Shown piece by piece: positions 1-7,420 of a DNA stretch of 11,952 bases. Source of the stretch: Rhodoferax sp. (GTDB taxonomy: Bacteria > Pseudomonadota > Gammaproteobacteria > Burkholderiales > Burkholderiaceae_C); assembly GCA_029865675.1 (NCBI GenBank), contig JARXAU010000135.1, positions 1 through 11,952 on the forward strand, in the 5' to 3' direction. Position 1 is the first letter of the stretch; each line of letters starts with the position of its first letter. Below the pieces are notes generated by a model. It saw nothing but the letters and a program-made list of their open reading frames with translations, did no database searches and was not told the DNA's origin. The position numbers and the translations under genes were made by a program.

Positions 1-2
1 GC

Positions 3-641
3 TATTTGCAGCGCGACGTACCTATGTTTGCCCCCAGACTGCCTGCAGAAACCGTCGGACGCCTGTGGACGATGTTGGCCCATCAACAGGGCGCGGAGCT
101 ACAGCAAAGCCTCTTGGCCAGTAGTCTGGGCGTGAGCAGCCCCGCAGTTGAGCGCTACATCGACGTGCTGGTTGACCTGCAACTCGTGCGCCGTTTGCGC
201 CCGTGGAGCGGAAACGTCGGCAAGCGTCTGGTCAAAGCACCCAAGGTCTATGTGCGTGACAGTGGGCTGGTGCACGCTTTGCTGAATCTGGGTAGTTTGC
301 ATGATCTTGCGGGACACCCGGTATGTGGACTGAGCTACGAGGGGTTTTGCATTGATAACCTAATAGCTGCCGCTGGTCCCAGTTGCATACCCTACAGCTA
401 CCGAACCCATGCGGGTGCCGAGATAGACCTGCTCATCGAACGAGGGGGGCAACCCTGGACGGCCATTGAAATCAAGCGATCCACGGCTCCAACGCTGAGC
501 AAAGGTTTTGACATCGCTTGCGCCGACTTGAACATCCGGCAGCGCTTTGTGGTCTATCCTGGTGCCGAACGTTTTCCGATGCGCTATGGGACGCAGGCGA
601 TTGGGCTGGTGGAGTTAATGCAAATACTCGCCACCAAGTGA
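3..641 (+). CDS. DUF4143-type AAA ATPase, C-terminal part (cut by window start)
   Basis: The reading frame is open through the left edge (the codon before the first possible start is Tyr, giving YLQRDVP), so this is the C-terminal portion of a larger protein; the N-terminal AAA_14 ATPase domain with Walker motifs must lie outside the window. About 210 residues remain. They carry the DUF4143 hallmarks: a winged-helix-like stretch, then VKAPKVYVRDSGLVHALL, a conserved YEGF, and the PD-(D/E)xK-like pair GAEIDLLIE and AIEIKRS, ending with RFVVYPGAERFP. Family members are full-length ATPases of about 380-450 aa, common in accessory regions, with no firmly established cellular role; a toxin-antitoxin or DNA-related role has been suggested for some. 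There is no partner gene downstream. Family assignment is secure from the motif order; function is open. Confidence 0.9.
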   Translation, partial: YLQRDVPMFAPRLPAETVGRLWTMLAHQQGAELQQSLLASSLGVSSPAVERYIDVLVDLQLVRRLRPWSGNVGKRLVKAPKVYVRDSGLVHALLNLGSLHDLAGHPVCGLSYEGFCIDNLIAAAGPSCIPYSYRTHAGAEIDLLIERGGQPWTAIEIKRSTAPTLSKGFDIACADLNIRQRFVVYPGAERFPMRYGTQAIGLVELMQILATK

Positions 642-999
642 ATATCTGCGGGCATGGCTAATCGGAGCTCTCGCGGGCTAGCCGGCACACTGTTTTGTCC
701 TGGTTGTAGACCTGACCGGCGCGATAAGCAGTGCGCTGGCCTTGACCGCAACCCAGCTCGGCAAGAGCCGCGAGCCATTCGAAACACGCAAGCGCGAGTT
801 GGCCTATTTGAACTGACGCCGCCAAGTGCAGTATCTGGCACTGATGGCCTGCACAGTCTGGGAATACAGTAACTGAACACGTACCTTCAATCGCGAAGGT
901 GCCGTATTGTGATGAACGCGGTAATCGTTACGTTCGACGAGCGGACAGGCTGAGAGACACGAAAAAGCTCAAATTCATTACTACTCATTGTTTTCAAGT
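642..999. other. gene-poor stretch with a possible decayed coding remnant
   Basis: I find no supportable gene here. Frames on both strands are short, with unconvincing composition and no ribosome binding site. One plus-strand frame at about 690-809 reads like a real but stop-bounded protein scrap (it includes KSREPFETRKRELAYLN followed by a stop), which could be the remnant of a decayed gene; I do not recognise its family. Base composition changes from G+C-rich to A+T-rich near 960, just before the next gene. Confidence 0.4.
881..902. repeat. short hairpin-forming inverted repeat
   Basis: GTACCTTC and GAAGGTGC pair over 8 bp (one G-T wobble) around the loop AATCGC. No T-run follows on either strand, so this is not a convincing terminator. 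It lies between the remnant-like stretch and the A+T-rich membrane-protein gene. Confidence 0.35.
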
Positions 1000-1434
1000 T
1001 TAGATACACAATTTCAAAGCAATAGTGAAGAGAATCATCACGGTAAGAATTTTCGTTATAAAAAGTGCGACTGAATACCCTGCGGCCCTAAATCGGCAGG
1101 AACGAACATAATAGATGCGCATGTCATCGAGCTTTGATGGAGCTTTATACATGGATAGACCAAGACAAAACAGAAGGATTAAGGCGACGGTCAAATAGCC
1201 AAAAGCCTCCACAAGAAGCAAGCTTTTTACCACCGGATTCTTCTCTGAGTCGTCGACAAAGAATGTGCAGACAGTGACCATCAGCGATACGTGGGTGAGT
1301 AAGGACGATGACTTCGAATCTATAAGCTCATAGAGTCTATGGATATCTCCAATGACTTTGTCCTCAAGAGCAACTGCTTGGATTGAATGTTTTTTGGTTA
1401 ATTGATTGATGCTTAAAAAATATAGCCAAAGCAT
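1000..1434 (-). CDS. small membrane protein with three predicted helices, Pycsar-TM/SLATT-like
   Basis: The protein is 144 aa from the ATG at 1434; a TTG at 1446 would add four residues (148 aa). Neither start has a strong ribosome binding site. An N-terminal soluble helix (DKVIGDIHRLYELIDSKSSS) leads into three hydrophobic segments: about residues 44-60, 71-95 and 120-143. A basic, aromatic linker (YYVRSCRFRAAGY) precedes the last one. This layout of a helix ending in DxKxSxLL followed by TM segments is reminiscent of the Pycsar-TM and SLATT effector families, in which a membrane protein is triggered by a nucleotide second messenger to damage the inner membrane. The resemblance is one of topology and short motifs, not certain homology, and no nucleotide cyclase gene is seen in the window. 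Composition is clearly A+T-richer than most neighbours, consistent with acquisition. Alternatively it is simply an unknown small membrane protein. Confidence 0.65.
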   Translation of the reverse strand: MLWLYFLSINQLTKKHSIQAVALEDKVIGDIHRLYELIDSKSSSLLTHVSLMVTVCTFFVDDSEKNPVVKSLLLVEAFGYLTVALILLFCLGLSMYKAPSKLDDMRIYYVRSCRFRAAGYSVALFITKILTVMILFTIALKLCI

Positions 1435-1465
1435 ATTGTAATCCAATAAAAAATGGTAAATTCCC

Positions 1466-1481
1466 AGCTTATATGTAAGCT
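1466..1481. repeat. inverted repeat upstream of the membrane-protein gene
   Basis: AGCTTA and TAAGCT flank TATG, making a 16-bp imperfect palindrome about 30 bp upstream of the minus-strand start at 1434/1446. It sits where an operator or promoter element would be expected, in an A+T-rich stretch. The TAAGC motif recurs at 1486-1490. No regulator is identified. Confidence 0.35.
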
Positions 1482-1838
1482 TATTTAAGCAACAAGTCTA
1501 ATTGATTACATTTTAGCATGGTACAATTGTTGCCATAAAATTAGTGATCAACAGGCGTTCTTAGATTACCAAAGCTGAGGCAAGCCTAGACAGCTACCTT
1601 TGGATCAAATCATGGTTGGTCGCGCTCCGCAGGTGCACGGCTCTTCGTCATCGTCACTCCACTTATTTGAGAAGAGTTAGGGGACACGGAAATCACACTC
1701 CGATATCTTCGAAGCCAACGACCATGCTCAAAAATGCCTCAGCGCCTGTTGACGAGGAACAACTTTAGTAGTGAGCTGCGTCACCGACCCTTTTCGACGC
1801 ACAGAGGCGGCTCAAAAATTGAGAATGGGAGTAATTGC
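1482..1838. other. intergenic region between divergent genes
   Basis: This stretch separates the minus-strand membrane protein from the plus-strand hydrolase and presumably holds the promoters of both. A+T-rich sequence at 1500-1545 could contain promoter elements, but I cannot assign hexamers with confidence. The hydrolase frame is open upstream to 1734, but that extension has no ribosome binding site and does not read like protein, so I leave it non-coding. Confidence 0.4.
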
Positions 1839-3683
1839 ATGTTGAGTTTTCCGATCGTATTGAGGACGACCGCCTCCGTTTTCTTGTTGCTTTCCGCAGT
1901 GGTTCAAGCGCAAACATCGCAATTGCAAGGACTGCAGGAGCAAGTCATACGTTGGGAGGTTAAACATCGCTTTCCGCTGTTTCGTTCTGAGGACGCACTA
2001 AGAAATAGGCTCCAAATCACCCAAGGACAAAGCCTGCAACAGTGGTCCCTTGAAGTGCTCTCTCGCGATAGCTATCTATTGCAAAATTTTGTGAAGGCCT
2101 ACCACCAGGGAGAAGGCAAGGGCTGCAAAAAAGACATTGCGTCAACTGAATTTCCAACTCTCTGGAATCCTTGCACCGAAAGCTACGATGAGAAGCTCTT
2201 CCAGAAAGGTAACTATGAAATTCTTGTTGAACTAGCAGCCCCACCCAGCGGACTTTGCAAGTTCAGGACTGACTTTGAGGAAAAGATAGTCATCTGCGGT
2301 AGCAAGCTTATGTTGAAGATACCTTCCCCCAACATTCCTTACCTCCTCAGCGTGGAGCAGTTGAACGGGGATTTCCGAGCGTCCACCAATGTCCAAATTC
2401 GAGACATACTACTGGTTGCGTTTGGCGATTCCTTTAGTTCGGGCGAGTCGAATCCAGATGTTCCTGCACGTCACGAAGACCCATTACTTGCCCTAAGCGA
2501 GACTCAATATCATGACGGTATCAGCTGGCTCAAGGCCCCGCAACGCCCAGCTGCTTGGCTCGACAGCAGATGCCATCGTTCGCTTTTTTCATGGCCCGTT
2601 TTAGCTGCTGCTCGTCTAGCATCCGAAGATCCTCACTTGGTGGTCAGGATCGCCTCATGGGCGTGCTCTGGCGCTGAAATTACTGACGGATTTTACTCGC
2701 CACAGTTGCGATCGGGTCCCTTACAGAAGTCACAATTTATGGCTGCACGAACCGCGATTTGCAAAAAGAAGGAGGGGAGTGGCAAGCCTTTTGACACCGT
2801 AGAGCGCCTCGGTAAAGGCAATGGGAATCGGACGGGAAAACTTGGTGCGAAGGTAGCAGGGTGCGTTGCCTCAGACCAGAAATACCCTATCGACGCAGCG
2901 CTGTTTACGTTCGGTGGCAATGACGTCTTCTTTGCTCCAATATTGGCGGATGCGGTGATGGCGACCGGGTTTAAGAAGTTTGGGATACTCAATCCGATTT
3001 ACAAGCCGTTGCGCAAGGGCAACGTCAAAAAGGTATGGGATGCCAAGCGTCGAATAGATGGCAATGCGTTTACATATGACAACCTGCATGTGCGCTACAA
3101 CCACCTCAGCATGGGTCTAAATGCGCTAGGGATTCCACCAGAGCGGGTGTTCCAAATACAGTATCCGAATCCGCTTCGAGATGCCGATCAGCAGTTATGT
3201 GCTGAATCGCATTATGACGGAATGGACGTGTTGGATTACCGTCAAGGACGGACCAACCTTACCTATGGTGAGTCCTATGAAGCCGAATTGAAGGTTGTAA
3301 TTCCATTGATTAACGCCATCAAAGTGAACGGTATTACGCAGAATGTCGGCGGGCGTGGCTGGCAAATCGTGGATGAACATGTTGCAGAGATGGCTGACCA
3401 TGGTCTGTGCGCCTTCAGAACCGATAGGAAGAAGGAATTCGCTATGCCCCGATTGACTGAGGGGAAATGGGATTACGAATTTAAGCCTTCTGACTATCGG
3501 CACTACAACGATACGGCAAGGTGGTTCCGAACTCCCGATGATGTGGCGATGGGGATGTTCGAGGGTTCTAAATTCCTTCCAATCCAAGGAGCCTTTCATC
3601 CATCCGCACATGCCCACGCTGTCATAGGTGACAAGGTCTACGAAGCTCTAAGGAAAACCGTTGCATCCAAGACCACGCCATAA
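1839..3683 (+). CDS. secreted SGNH/GDSL hydrolase-like protein
   Basis: The protein is 614 aa from the ATG at 1839, chosen because GGGAG lies 7 nt upstream and the next residues form a signal peptide (MLSFPIVLRTTASVFLLLSA, then VVQA with a likely cut after VQA). It is therefore exported. SGNH blocks are visible in order: block I GDSFSSGE (about residues 196-203, nucleophile Ser), block II SGAE (277-280), block III GGND (359-362), and a late FHPSAHAH (586-593) giving the catalytic His. SGNH enzymes hydrolyse ester or acyl bonds in lipids, polysaccharides or cell-wall components; the substrate here cannot be read. The roughly 195 residues before block I contain several cysteines and match no domain I recognise. 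The spacing between blocks III and V is also long, so the protein is much larger than a typical 200-350-aa GDSL esterase. It appears monocistronic and convergent with the next gene. Confidence 0.85.
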   Translation: MLSFPIVLRTTASVFLLLSAVVQAQTSQLQGLQEQVIRWEVKHRFPLFRSEDALRNRLQITQGQSLQQWSLEVLSRDSYLLQNFVKAYHQGEGKGCKKDIASTEFPTLWNPCTESYDEKLFQKGNYEILVELAAPPSGLCKFRTDFEEKIVICGSKLMLKIPSPNIPYLLSVEQLNGDFRASTNVQIRDILLVAFGDSFSSGESNPDVPARHEDPLLALSETQYHDGISWLKAPQRPAAWLDSRCHRSLFSWPVLAAARLASEDPHLVVRIASWACSGAEITDGFYSPQLRSGPLQKSQFMAARTAICKKKEGSGKPFDTVERLGKGNGNRTGKLGAKVAGCVASDQKYPIDAALFTFGGNDVFFAPILADAVMATGFKKFGILNPIYKPLRKGNVKKVWDAKRRIDGNAFTYDNLHVRYNHLSMGLNALGIPPERVFQIQYPNPLRDADQQLCAESHYDGMDVLDYRQGRTNLTYGESYEAELKVVIPLINAIKVNGITQNVGGRGWQIVDEHVAEMADHGLCAFRTDRKKEFAMPRLTEGKWDYEFKPSDYRHYNDTARWFRTPDDVAMGMFEGSKFLPIQGAFHPSAHAHAVIGDKVYEALRKTVASKTTP

Positions 3684-3715
3684 CTCCAGCGGGGACAACT
3701 GGACTACCCAAAATC

Positions 3716-5044
3716 CTAGAATGCTTGGGCTCTTAGGTCCTGGCGAACATTCATACGGCGCATGGTGTCCCGAACTTCCAAAATGCCTTGGGCGAGTAGC
3801 GCGATGCGTGCTCCTTGATCGGCAGTTTGTTCTGCGTAGGCGTTCACTGGTAACTTGCCCACCTTGAACATGGACTCGCACAGATCAGGATCTTCCCTGT
3901 AAATGGCTCGTACCCGGGTAAGGTTGGATTTGGTGGCCATGGCGTCGAGACGCTCAATGAACGGCTCCATTGCCGCAGCCATACGTGCATATTGGGCCGG
4001 ATAGACGCACAGCTTTCGGTAAATGTTGGTGCTTGCGGCACCATGTCGCATCATGGTGACCAGCAGGGCAGCCCCAAGAAAGGTCGTCACATCACGCTGG
4101 CATTTGCCGCGCAACTCCAGGTCGTCGAGGCTGTTTTGAGCCCGTGCACTAGCGAGCAGGGCCGCCTTTGCCTGGCTTCGCCGGTACGACGGGCGGGCGG
4201 TGATTTGCAAAGACCGCAGTTCCCCAGCCTGGCGAGCGCTGAGCAAGCCCTGTTTCTGAAGTGCCAACTGCTCAGATGCCCAAGTCCTCAGCTTGACGCT
4301 CATGGCCGGATCGACCTTCCCCCTGAATGCCGGCTTGGTTTTTGCCGCGACCCTGAATTCGCGGGCCATTGCCCACCAGCCGTACTCCGAGCTGGGGATA
4401 GGTGCCTCACCAGGTTTGAGCCAGCTCCCAAAACTGAAGCCTGGTAGGGCAGCGGCAATTGCGCGCATCCGCGCGGATTGCCCGCTCGCGCAATACGTTT
4501 TCAACAGCCGAATTTGCCAGGTCAACAGCAAGGCAGTGCAACCCCCGTGCAAATCGTAGGTGCCGTGTTCCGCGTAATGCGCTTTCAAGTGCTGCAGACA
4601 GGCCTCATCGTCAAGCCGTTTGCCAGACCCAGTTGCCGGCGCCTTGTAGCGCGCCAAGTCAATCCCGTGCTTTGCAAATTTCGCAGCCGACTTTGCGCTC
4701 AACTTGTTCTTTTTAAACATGCTCATTTGGTAGCAAAAGAAATTGCGCAGGCTACGCAGTTCGTTGGTGTCAGGGGGTAGCGTCACTCCATGATGTTGCG
4801 TCCAATGCGCTGCCCACTCCCACGCATCAGCAAACTCCGCAGGTATGCCCTGGGCCTTCGTGGCCAGGGCGTGCTGCACCTGCTTGACCAAGTTTTGCTT
4901 GGCACCTGAAAAGACAGTCGCAGGTAACCCCGCTGCGGCAGCATTCGCAGCGATACCCGTAAGCGCGGTGGCATGGCTCTGACCGCTAAAGAGCACTGGC
5001 CCGGTGTGGGAAGCAAGGCTTGAAGGTGAGTGAGTGATTCGCAT
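3716..5044 (-). CDS. 442-aa protein of unknown family, divergent from the recombinase-like operon
   Basis: I do not recognise the family. The start at 5044 is chosen because GGAGA (minus strand, 5055-5051) lies 6 nt before it; the frame is open up to 5290, but that part consists of hairpins typical of a leader. The protein has no signal peptide or convincing membrane helix and looks soluble and mainly helical. A Lys-rich patch at about 110-126 (MFKKNKLSAKSAAKFAKHG) and many Arg/Lys residues at 275-300 would suit nucleic-acid binding. Aromatic motifs WEWAAHWTQHHG (75-86) and SSEYGWWAMAREF (218-230) may be family signatures. Long clean codon use, the ribosome binding site and the structured leader indicate a real gene. 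Its divergent placement opposite a recombinase-like operon suggests a shared function in a mobile element, as with divergent helper genes in some transposons; that is inference. Confidence 0.7.
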   Translation of the reverse strand: MRITHSPSSLASHTGPVLFSGQSHATALTGIAANAAAAGLPATVFSGAKQNLVKQVQHALATKAQGIPAEFADAWEWAAHWTQHHGVTLPPDTNELRSLRNFFCYQMSMFKKNKLSAKSAAKFAKHGIDLARYKAPATGSGKRLDDEACLQHLKAHYAEHGTYDLHGGCTALLLTWQIRLLKTYCASGQSARMRAIAAALPGFSFGSWLKPGEAPIPSSEYGWWAMAREFRVAAKTKPAFRGKVDPAMSVKLRTWASEQLALQKQGLLSARQAGELRSLQITARPSYRRSQAKAALLASARAQNSLDDLELRGKCQRDVTTFLGAALLVTMMRHGAASTNIYRKLCVYPAQYARMAAAMEPFIERLDAMATKSNLTRVRAIYREDPDLCESMFKVGKLPVNAYAEQTADQGARIALLAQGILEVRDTMRRMNVRQDLRAQAF

Positions 5045-5067
5045 AAGAGCTCTCCAAGAAAAACGCA

Positions 5068-5112
5068 ATTGCCAAAGCCCATGCAGAGACACGCCGCATA
5101 GGCTTTGGCAAT
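5068..5112 (-). terminator. attenuator-like hairpin in the leader of the 442-aa gene
   Basis: ATTGCCAAAGCC (5068-5079) and GGCTTTGGCAAT (5101-5112) are a perfect 12-bp inverted repeat. ATGC/GCAT inside extends the stem after one mismatch. Read on the minus strand, the hairpin is followed after TGCG by TTTTT, and then by the GGAGA ribosome binding site and the start codon at 5044. The order hairpin, T-run, ribosome binding site, start is that of a transcription attenuator in a 5' leader, or of a terminator that insulates the gene. Confidence 0.6.
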
Positions 5113-5113
5113 C

Positions 5114-5128
5114 GCCCCGAGGCGGGGC
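5114..5128 (-). repeat. second G+C-rich hairpin in the same leader
   Basis: GCCCCG and CGGGGC pair perfectly over 6 bp around AGG. It lies one base beyond the long hairpin at 5068-5112, so on the minus strand the leader would fold two stems in series before the ribosome binding site. Confidence 0.5.
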
Positions 5129-5639
5129 CAGAAATCGGTGGGGGAGGGTGGCCACAGACGTGGCGATGCGGTCGCGCAATTGCGCAGCAATGCATAAAGG
5201 AGTGATTGCCGGAGACTGCCGCAGCGAGAAACGCACAGAAACTAAGCCCTGAAAAAAGGCTAGCAAAGATGCGTGATTGAAGGCGGACACACGATCCGCA
5301 TACCCAGGTCAGGCCGACCCCGTATAAGAGGCCACACCTGCTCAGCGAGTGTTATGAGTTTAGCAAAAACCTTCCAACCTTGGCAACCAAATCAAATATT
5401 GAATCTACACCCATCGGCTCTGACGCCCCACTTCAATAAGCTGCACCGCTTCACCCCTAAACCCCCACCTTGCTCAACCTGCCCCCCACTTCACGCACCC
5501 CTCACACGCGTGCACCCGCGCATACGGCGGGGCGAAATTGGATCGAATGAGGTCAGGTTTATCAAGAGAAGGGGGGTTGCTGTTTTGATCCTTGGGTTTA
5601 GATTAAAAATCTTCATTTCTTTAAGGGAGAACTGCCGCT
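5129..5639. other. intergenic region between divergent operons
   Basis: About 510 bp with no supportable gene. The left part is the presumed promoter area of the minus-strand 442-aa gene. The middle (about 5440-5530) is conspicuously C-rich on the plus strand, with many CCCC runs and CAC triplets, and does not read as coding. The right part carries a possible promoter and the ribosome binding site of the next gene. If the block is a mobile element, a recombination site could lie here; I see no clear crossover-type repeat. Confidence 0.4.
5577..5604 (+). promoter_or_regulatory. possible sigma70-type promoter for the 206-aa gene
   Basis: TTGCTG (-35-like, 5577-5582) and TAGATT (-10-like, 5599-5604) are separated by 16 bp and lie about 35 bp upstream of the start at 5640, in a locally A+T-rich stretch after G+C-rich DNA. 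The match to consensus is partial. GGGAG lies about 10 nt before the start codon. Confidence 0.3.
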
Positions 5640-6260
5640 ATGAGTTCAACGGACAGCGAAGACAGCAAGAATCTGGGGCTATGGCTGGAGCAGGCTTTTT
5701 TGTCCCGCATCGGACCTCTGCCTCCGTCCGGGCCCAGTCCTTGGGTGGACGCTGCAATACCCGACTTGTTGCTCAGAACTACGCTGCAACCGAGGCACTT
5801 CACAATCACGCGCAAGGAGGTGCTGGGCGGGCGCGTCGGCCCCGTGGTGCAGCGGCTGATGGATTTGACCGACACGCCGCTGGCGTGCGCGCAGCAGACC
5901 AGCCGGCTCAAGCTCTCCTTCGTGGGCTACCAGCAAGAGAAACAGGAGCTTGGCCAGGTCCGGTCGATCGCCGAGTTTTTTCAGAAGGTGAACGCGCAGT
6001 GGCCGTACTGGATGCACTTTCTTGACCCGCAGCCCGACGATATCGCCACACTGCTAAGTTTGATCTTCATTCCTACCGAGGTGCGAGTCGAGGGCCTGCG
6101 GGTCTACACCCGTATTCCGCTGGACCCGCCAGGATTGCAGATTTTCAGGGCGATGGTTGCATCGACATTGGTATTGCACGATGCCATGGCCGCGCCAGCC
6201 AGCGTCACCCACCGGATGGGCGCCCGCTGGCGCAAAGCACTCACCACCATCTTGGTCTGA
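5640..6260 (+). CDS. 206-aa protein of unknown family, first gene of the recombinase-like operon
   Basis: The ATG at 5640 is preceded by GGGAG at a slightly long spacing of about 10 nt. The protein is predicted soluble, with no signal peptide or membrane helix, and I recognise no domain. Residues 45-100 look like a mixed strand/helix region (LLRTTLQPRHFTITRKEVLGG). A Trp/aromatic cluster, WPYWMHFLDP, lies at 121-130, and the C-terminal third (about 150-206) is helical, ending with a basic RMGARWRKALTTI. It is followed after 41 bp by the recombinase-like gene, whose strong ribosome binding site suggests one transcript. I infer an accessory role to that protein, for instance DNA binding, but the sequence shows no signature for it. 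Confidence 0.65.
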   Translation: MSSTDSEDSKNLGLWLEQAFLSRIGPLPPSGPSPWVDAAIPDLLLRTTLQPRHFTITRKEVLGGRVGPVVQRLMDLTDTPLACAQQTSRLKLSFVGYQQEKQELGQVRSIAEFFQKVNAQWPYWMHFLDPQPDDIATLLSLIFIPTEVRVEGLRVYTRIPLDPPGLQIFRAMVASTLVLHDAMAAPASVTHRMGARWRKALTTILV

Positions 6261-6301
6261 TCCAGACCCACCAAAACTCATAAGCTAGCAAAGGAGACCC
6301 G

Positions 6302-7420
6302 ATGCACGGCACCAGCACAGTCTTAACCCCCAAAGAACCCATAGGTCCACCAGGCGAAGTTGCGTTTGACGGTTGGGCACAGCAGCAGATTCGGCAGGAC
6401 GAACTCTCCGTCCAATCCGCTGCTGACTACAAATACCTTTGGATGGCCTACCTGGGTTGGTGCAGCGACCACGTTCTGTCATGGAGCACCATCCGGGCCC
6501 CAGATCTGCGGAAATTCTTGGACGATCCGGCACCAGGCAAGGGCACAGGTCGCCGCCGCGCCATTCACCCGACCCGGATGTCGGCCTACACCCGGCAACG
6601 CTACTGGCGACTGTTGTTTGGCGTGTATGCGTATGCCAGTCGGGCGGGCCTGCTCAGCCACAACCCGACCTTGGACGTGGAGCAAGATGAGAGGCCAAGC
6701 ATTGGTGCGGCCGATCGGCAGTCCCAGGTACTGGAGCCGTTTGTCTTCACGCAGCTGGCCGATCCGGCCCGCATCGCAAAGCTGTTCCCCGCGCACACCG
6801 AGGCGAACTGGTGGCATGTCCGGGACCGGGCTTTGCTCGCGGTGCTGGTGGAGACCGGCATCACGGTGGCGGAACTGATTGCGCTGCGCGGTGTTGATCT
6901 GGTCGAAACTGGGCAGGGCAGGGCGTCGCCCACTCCGAAAAGACAGCGGTGCTTGTTCCCGGCGGTTGAGGAAGGCGCGTTCCGATTGGACGTGATGGAA
7001 ACCAGCGTGAACGTCGGCCGCAGCCTCGACATCCGCGCCGACTACGCGCCCCTGCTGCACGATTGGCTCCAATGGAGACAGCGCTTGCTTACCGAGCGAT
7101 GCGCCTTCCGAGTTCCGCTTTCCGAGCGCGCGGAGTTCATGGCCCGGCATGACCGGGACGGCCCGCTTTTTGTGGCCCGACGTGCGCGGGAGGGTCGGGC
7201 AGAGTTGCCGGCCATGGTGGCGGGCAGCGTCTATCACTCGGTAAGCCAGGCGCTCACGCGCCTGCGGGCGCTGGATAAGCTACAGGCTGAGCACTACGTG
7301 GCCAAAGGTGCAGCGGTGGTTCGCAACACCGTCATCCGCCGTTGGATTGATCAGCACGGACCCGTCGAGGCGGTCGGGCGGGCCGGGCTCAGAAGTCTGG
7401 ATTCTTTGCGGCTGCGCTAG
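6302..7420 (+). CDS. tyrosine-recombinase-like protein with degenerate active site
   Basis: A 372-aa protein; the ATG at 6302 has AAGGAGA about 4 nt upstream. Residues about 24-125 resemble the helical core-binding (SAM-like) domain of phage integrases (SAADYKYLWMAYLGWC ... SAYTRQRYWRLLFGVYAYASRAGLLSHNPT). Residues 170-200 (WWHVRDRALLAVLVETGITVAEL) match the start of the catalytic domain. In active enzymes this reads TGLRxxEL, with the catalytic Arg; here that position is Thr188 (TGITVAEL). The HxxR box equivalent appears to be AAVVRNTVIRRW (about 337-348), which keeps Arg341 but lacks the His. The C-terminus (GRAGLRSLDSLRLR) aligns with the nucleophile region but has no Tyr. It is therefore probably not an ordinary strand-cutting integrase; a DNA-binding accessory or architectural role, or a divergent active site, is possible. 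It is co-oriented with the 206-aa gene. Confidence 0.75.
   Translation: MHGTSTVLTPKEPIGPPGEVAFDGWAQQQIRQDELSVQSAADYKYLWMAYLGWCSDHVLSWSTIRAPDLRKFLDDPAPGKGTGRRRAIHPTRMSAYTRQRYWRLLFGVYAYASRAGLLSHNPTLDVEQDERPSIGAADRQSQVLEPFVFTQLADPARIAKLFPAHTEANWWHVRDRALLAVLVETGITVAELIALRGVDLVETGQGRASPTPKRQRCLFPAVEEGAFRLDVMETSVNVGRSLDIRADYAPLLHDWLQWRQRLLTERCAFRVPLSERAEFMARHDRDGPLFVARRAREGRAELPAMVAGSVYHSVSQALTRLRALDKLQAEHYVAKGAAVVRNTVIRRWIDQHGPVEAVGRAGLRSLDSLRLR

Noticed and set aside
584..880. 98-aa minus-strand frame
   Set aside because: It overlaps the end of the DUF4143 gene, has no ribosome binding site, and its composition is that of a shadow frame.
1734..1838. 35-residue N-terminal extension of the SGNH protein
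   Set aside because: The ATG at 1839 has a good ribosome binding site and is followed at once by a signal peptide; the extension would bury that signal.
4986..5195. Minus-strand frame with a signal-peptide-like run (MRRVSAWALAIAFFLESSYA)
   Set aside because: It lies across the leader hairpin and the start of the 442-aa gene in another register and is short afterwards; probably coincidence, at most a leader peptide.
5045..5290. 82-residue N-terminal extension of the 442-aa protein
   Set aside because: The stretch is occupied by two strong hairpins and a T-run, and a clear ribosome binding site precedes 5044.
6479..7237. 252-aa minus-strand frame inside the recombinase-like gene
   Set aside because: It is antisense to a gene with clear integrase-fold motifs and is an artefact of G+C-rich codon use.
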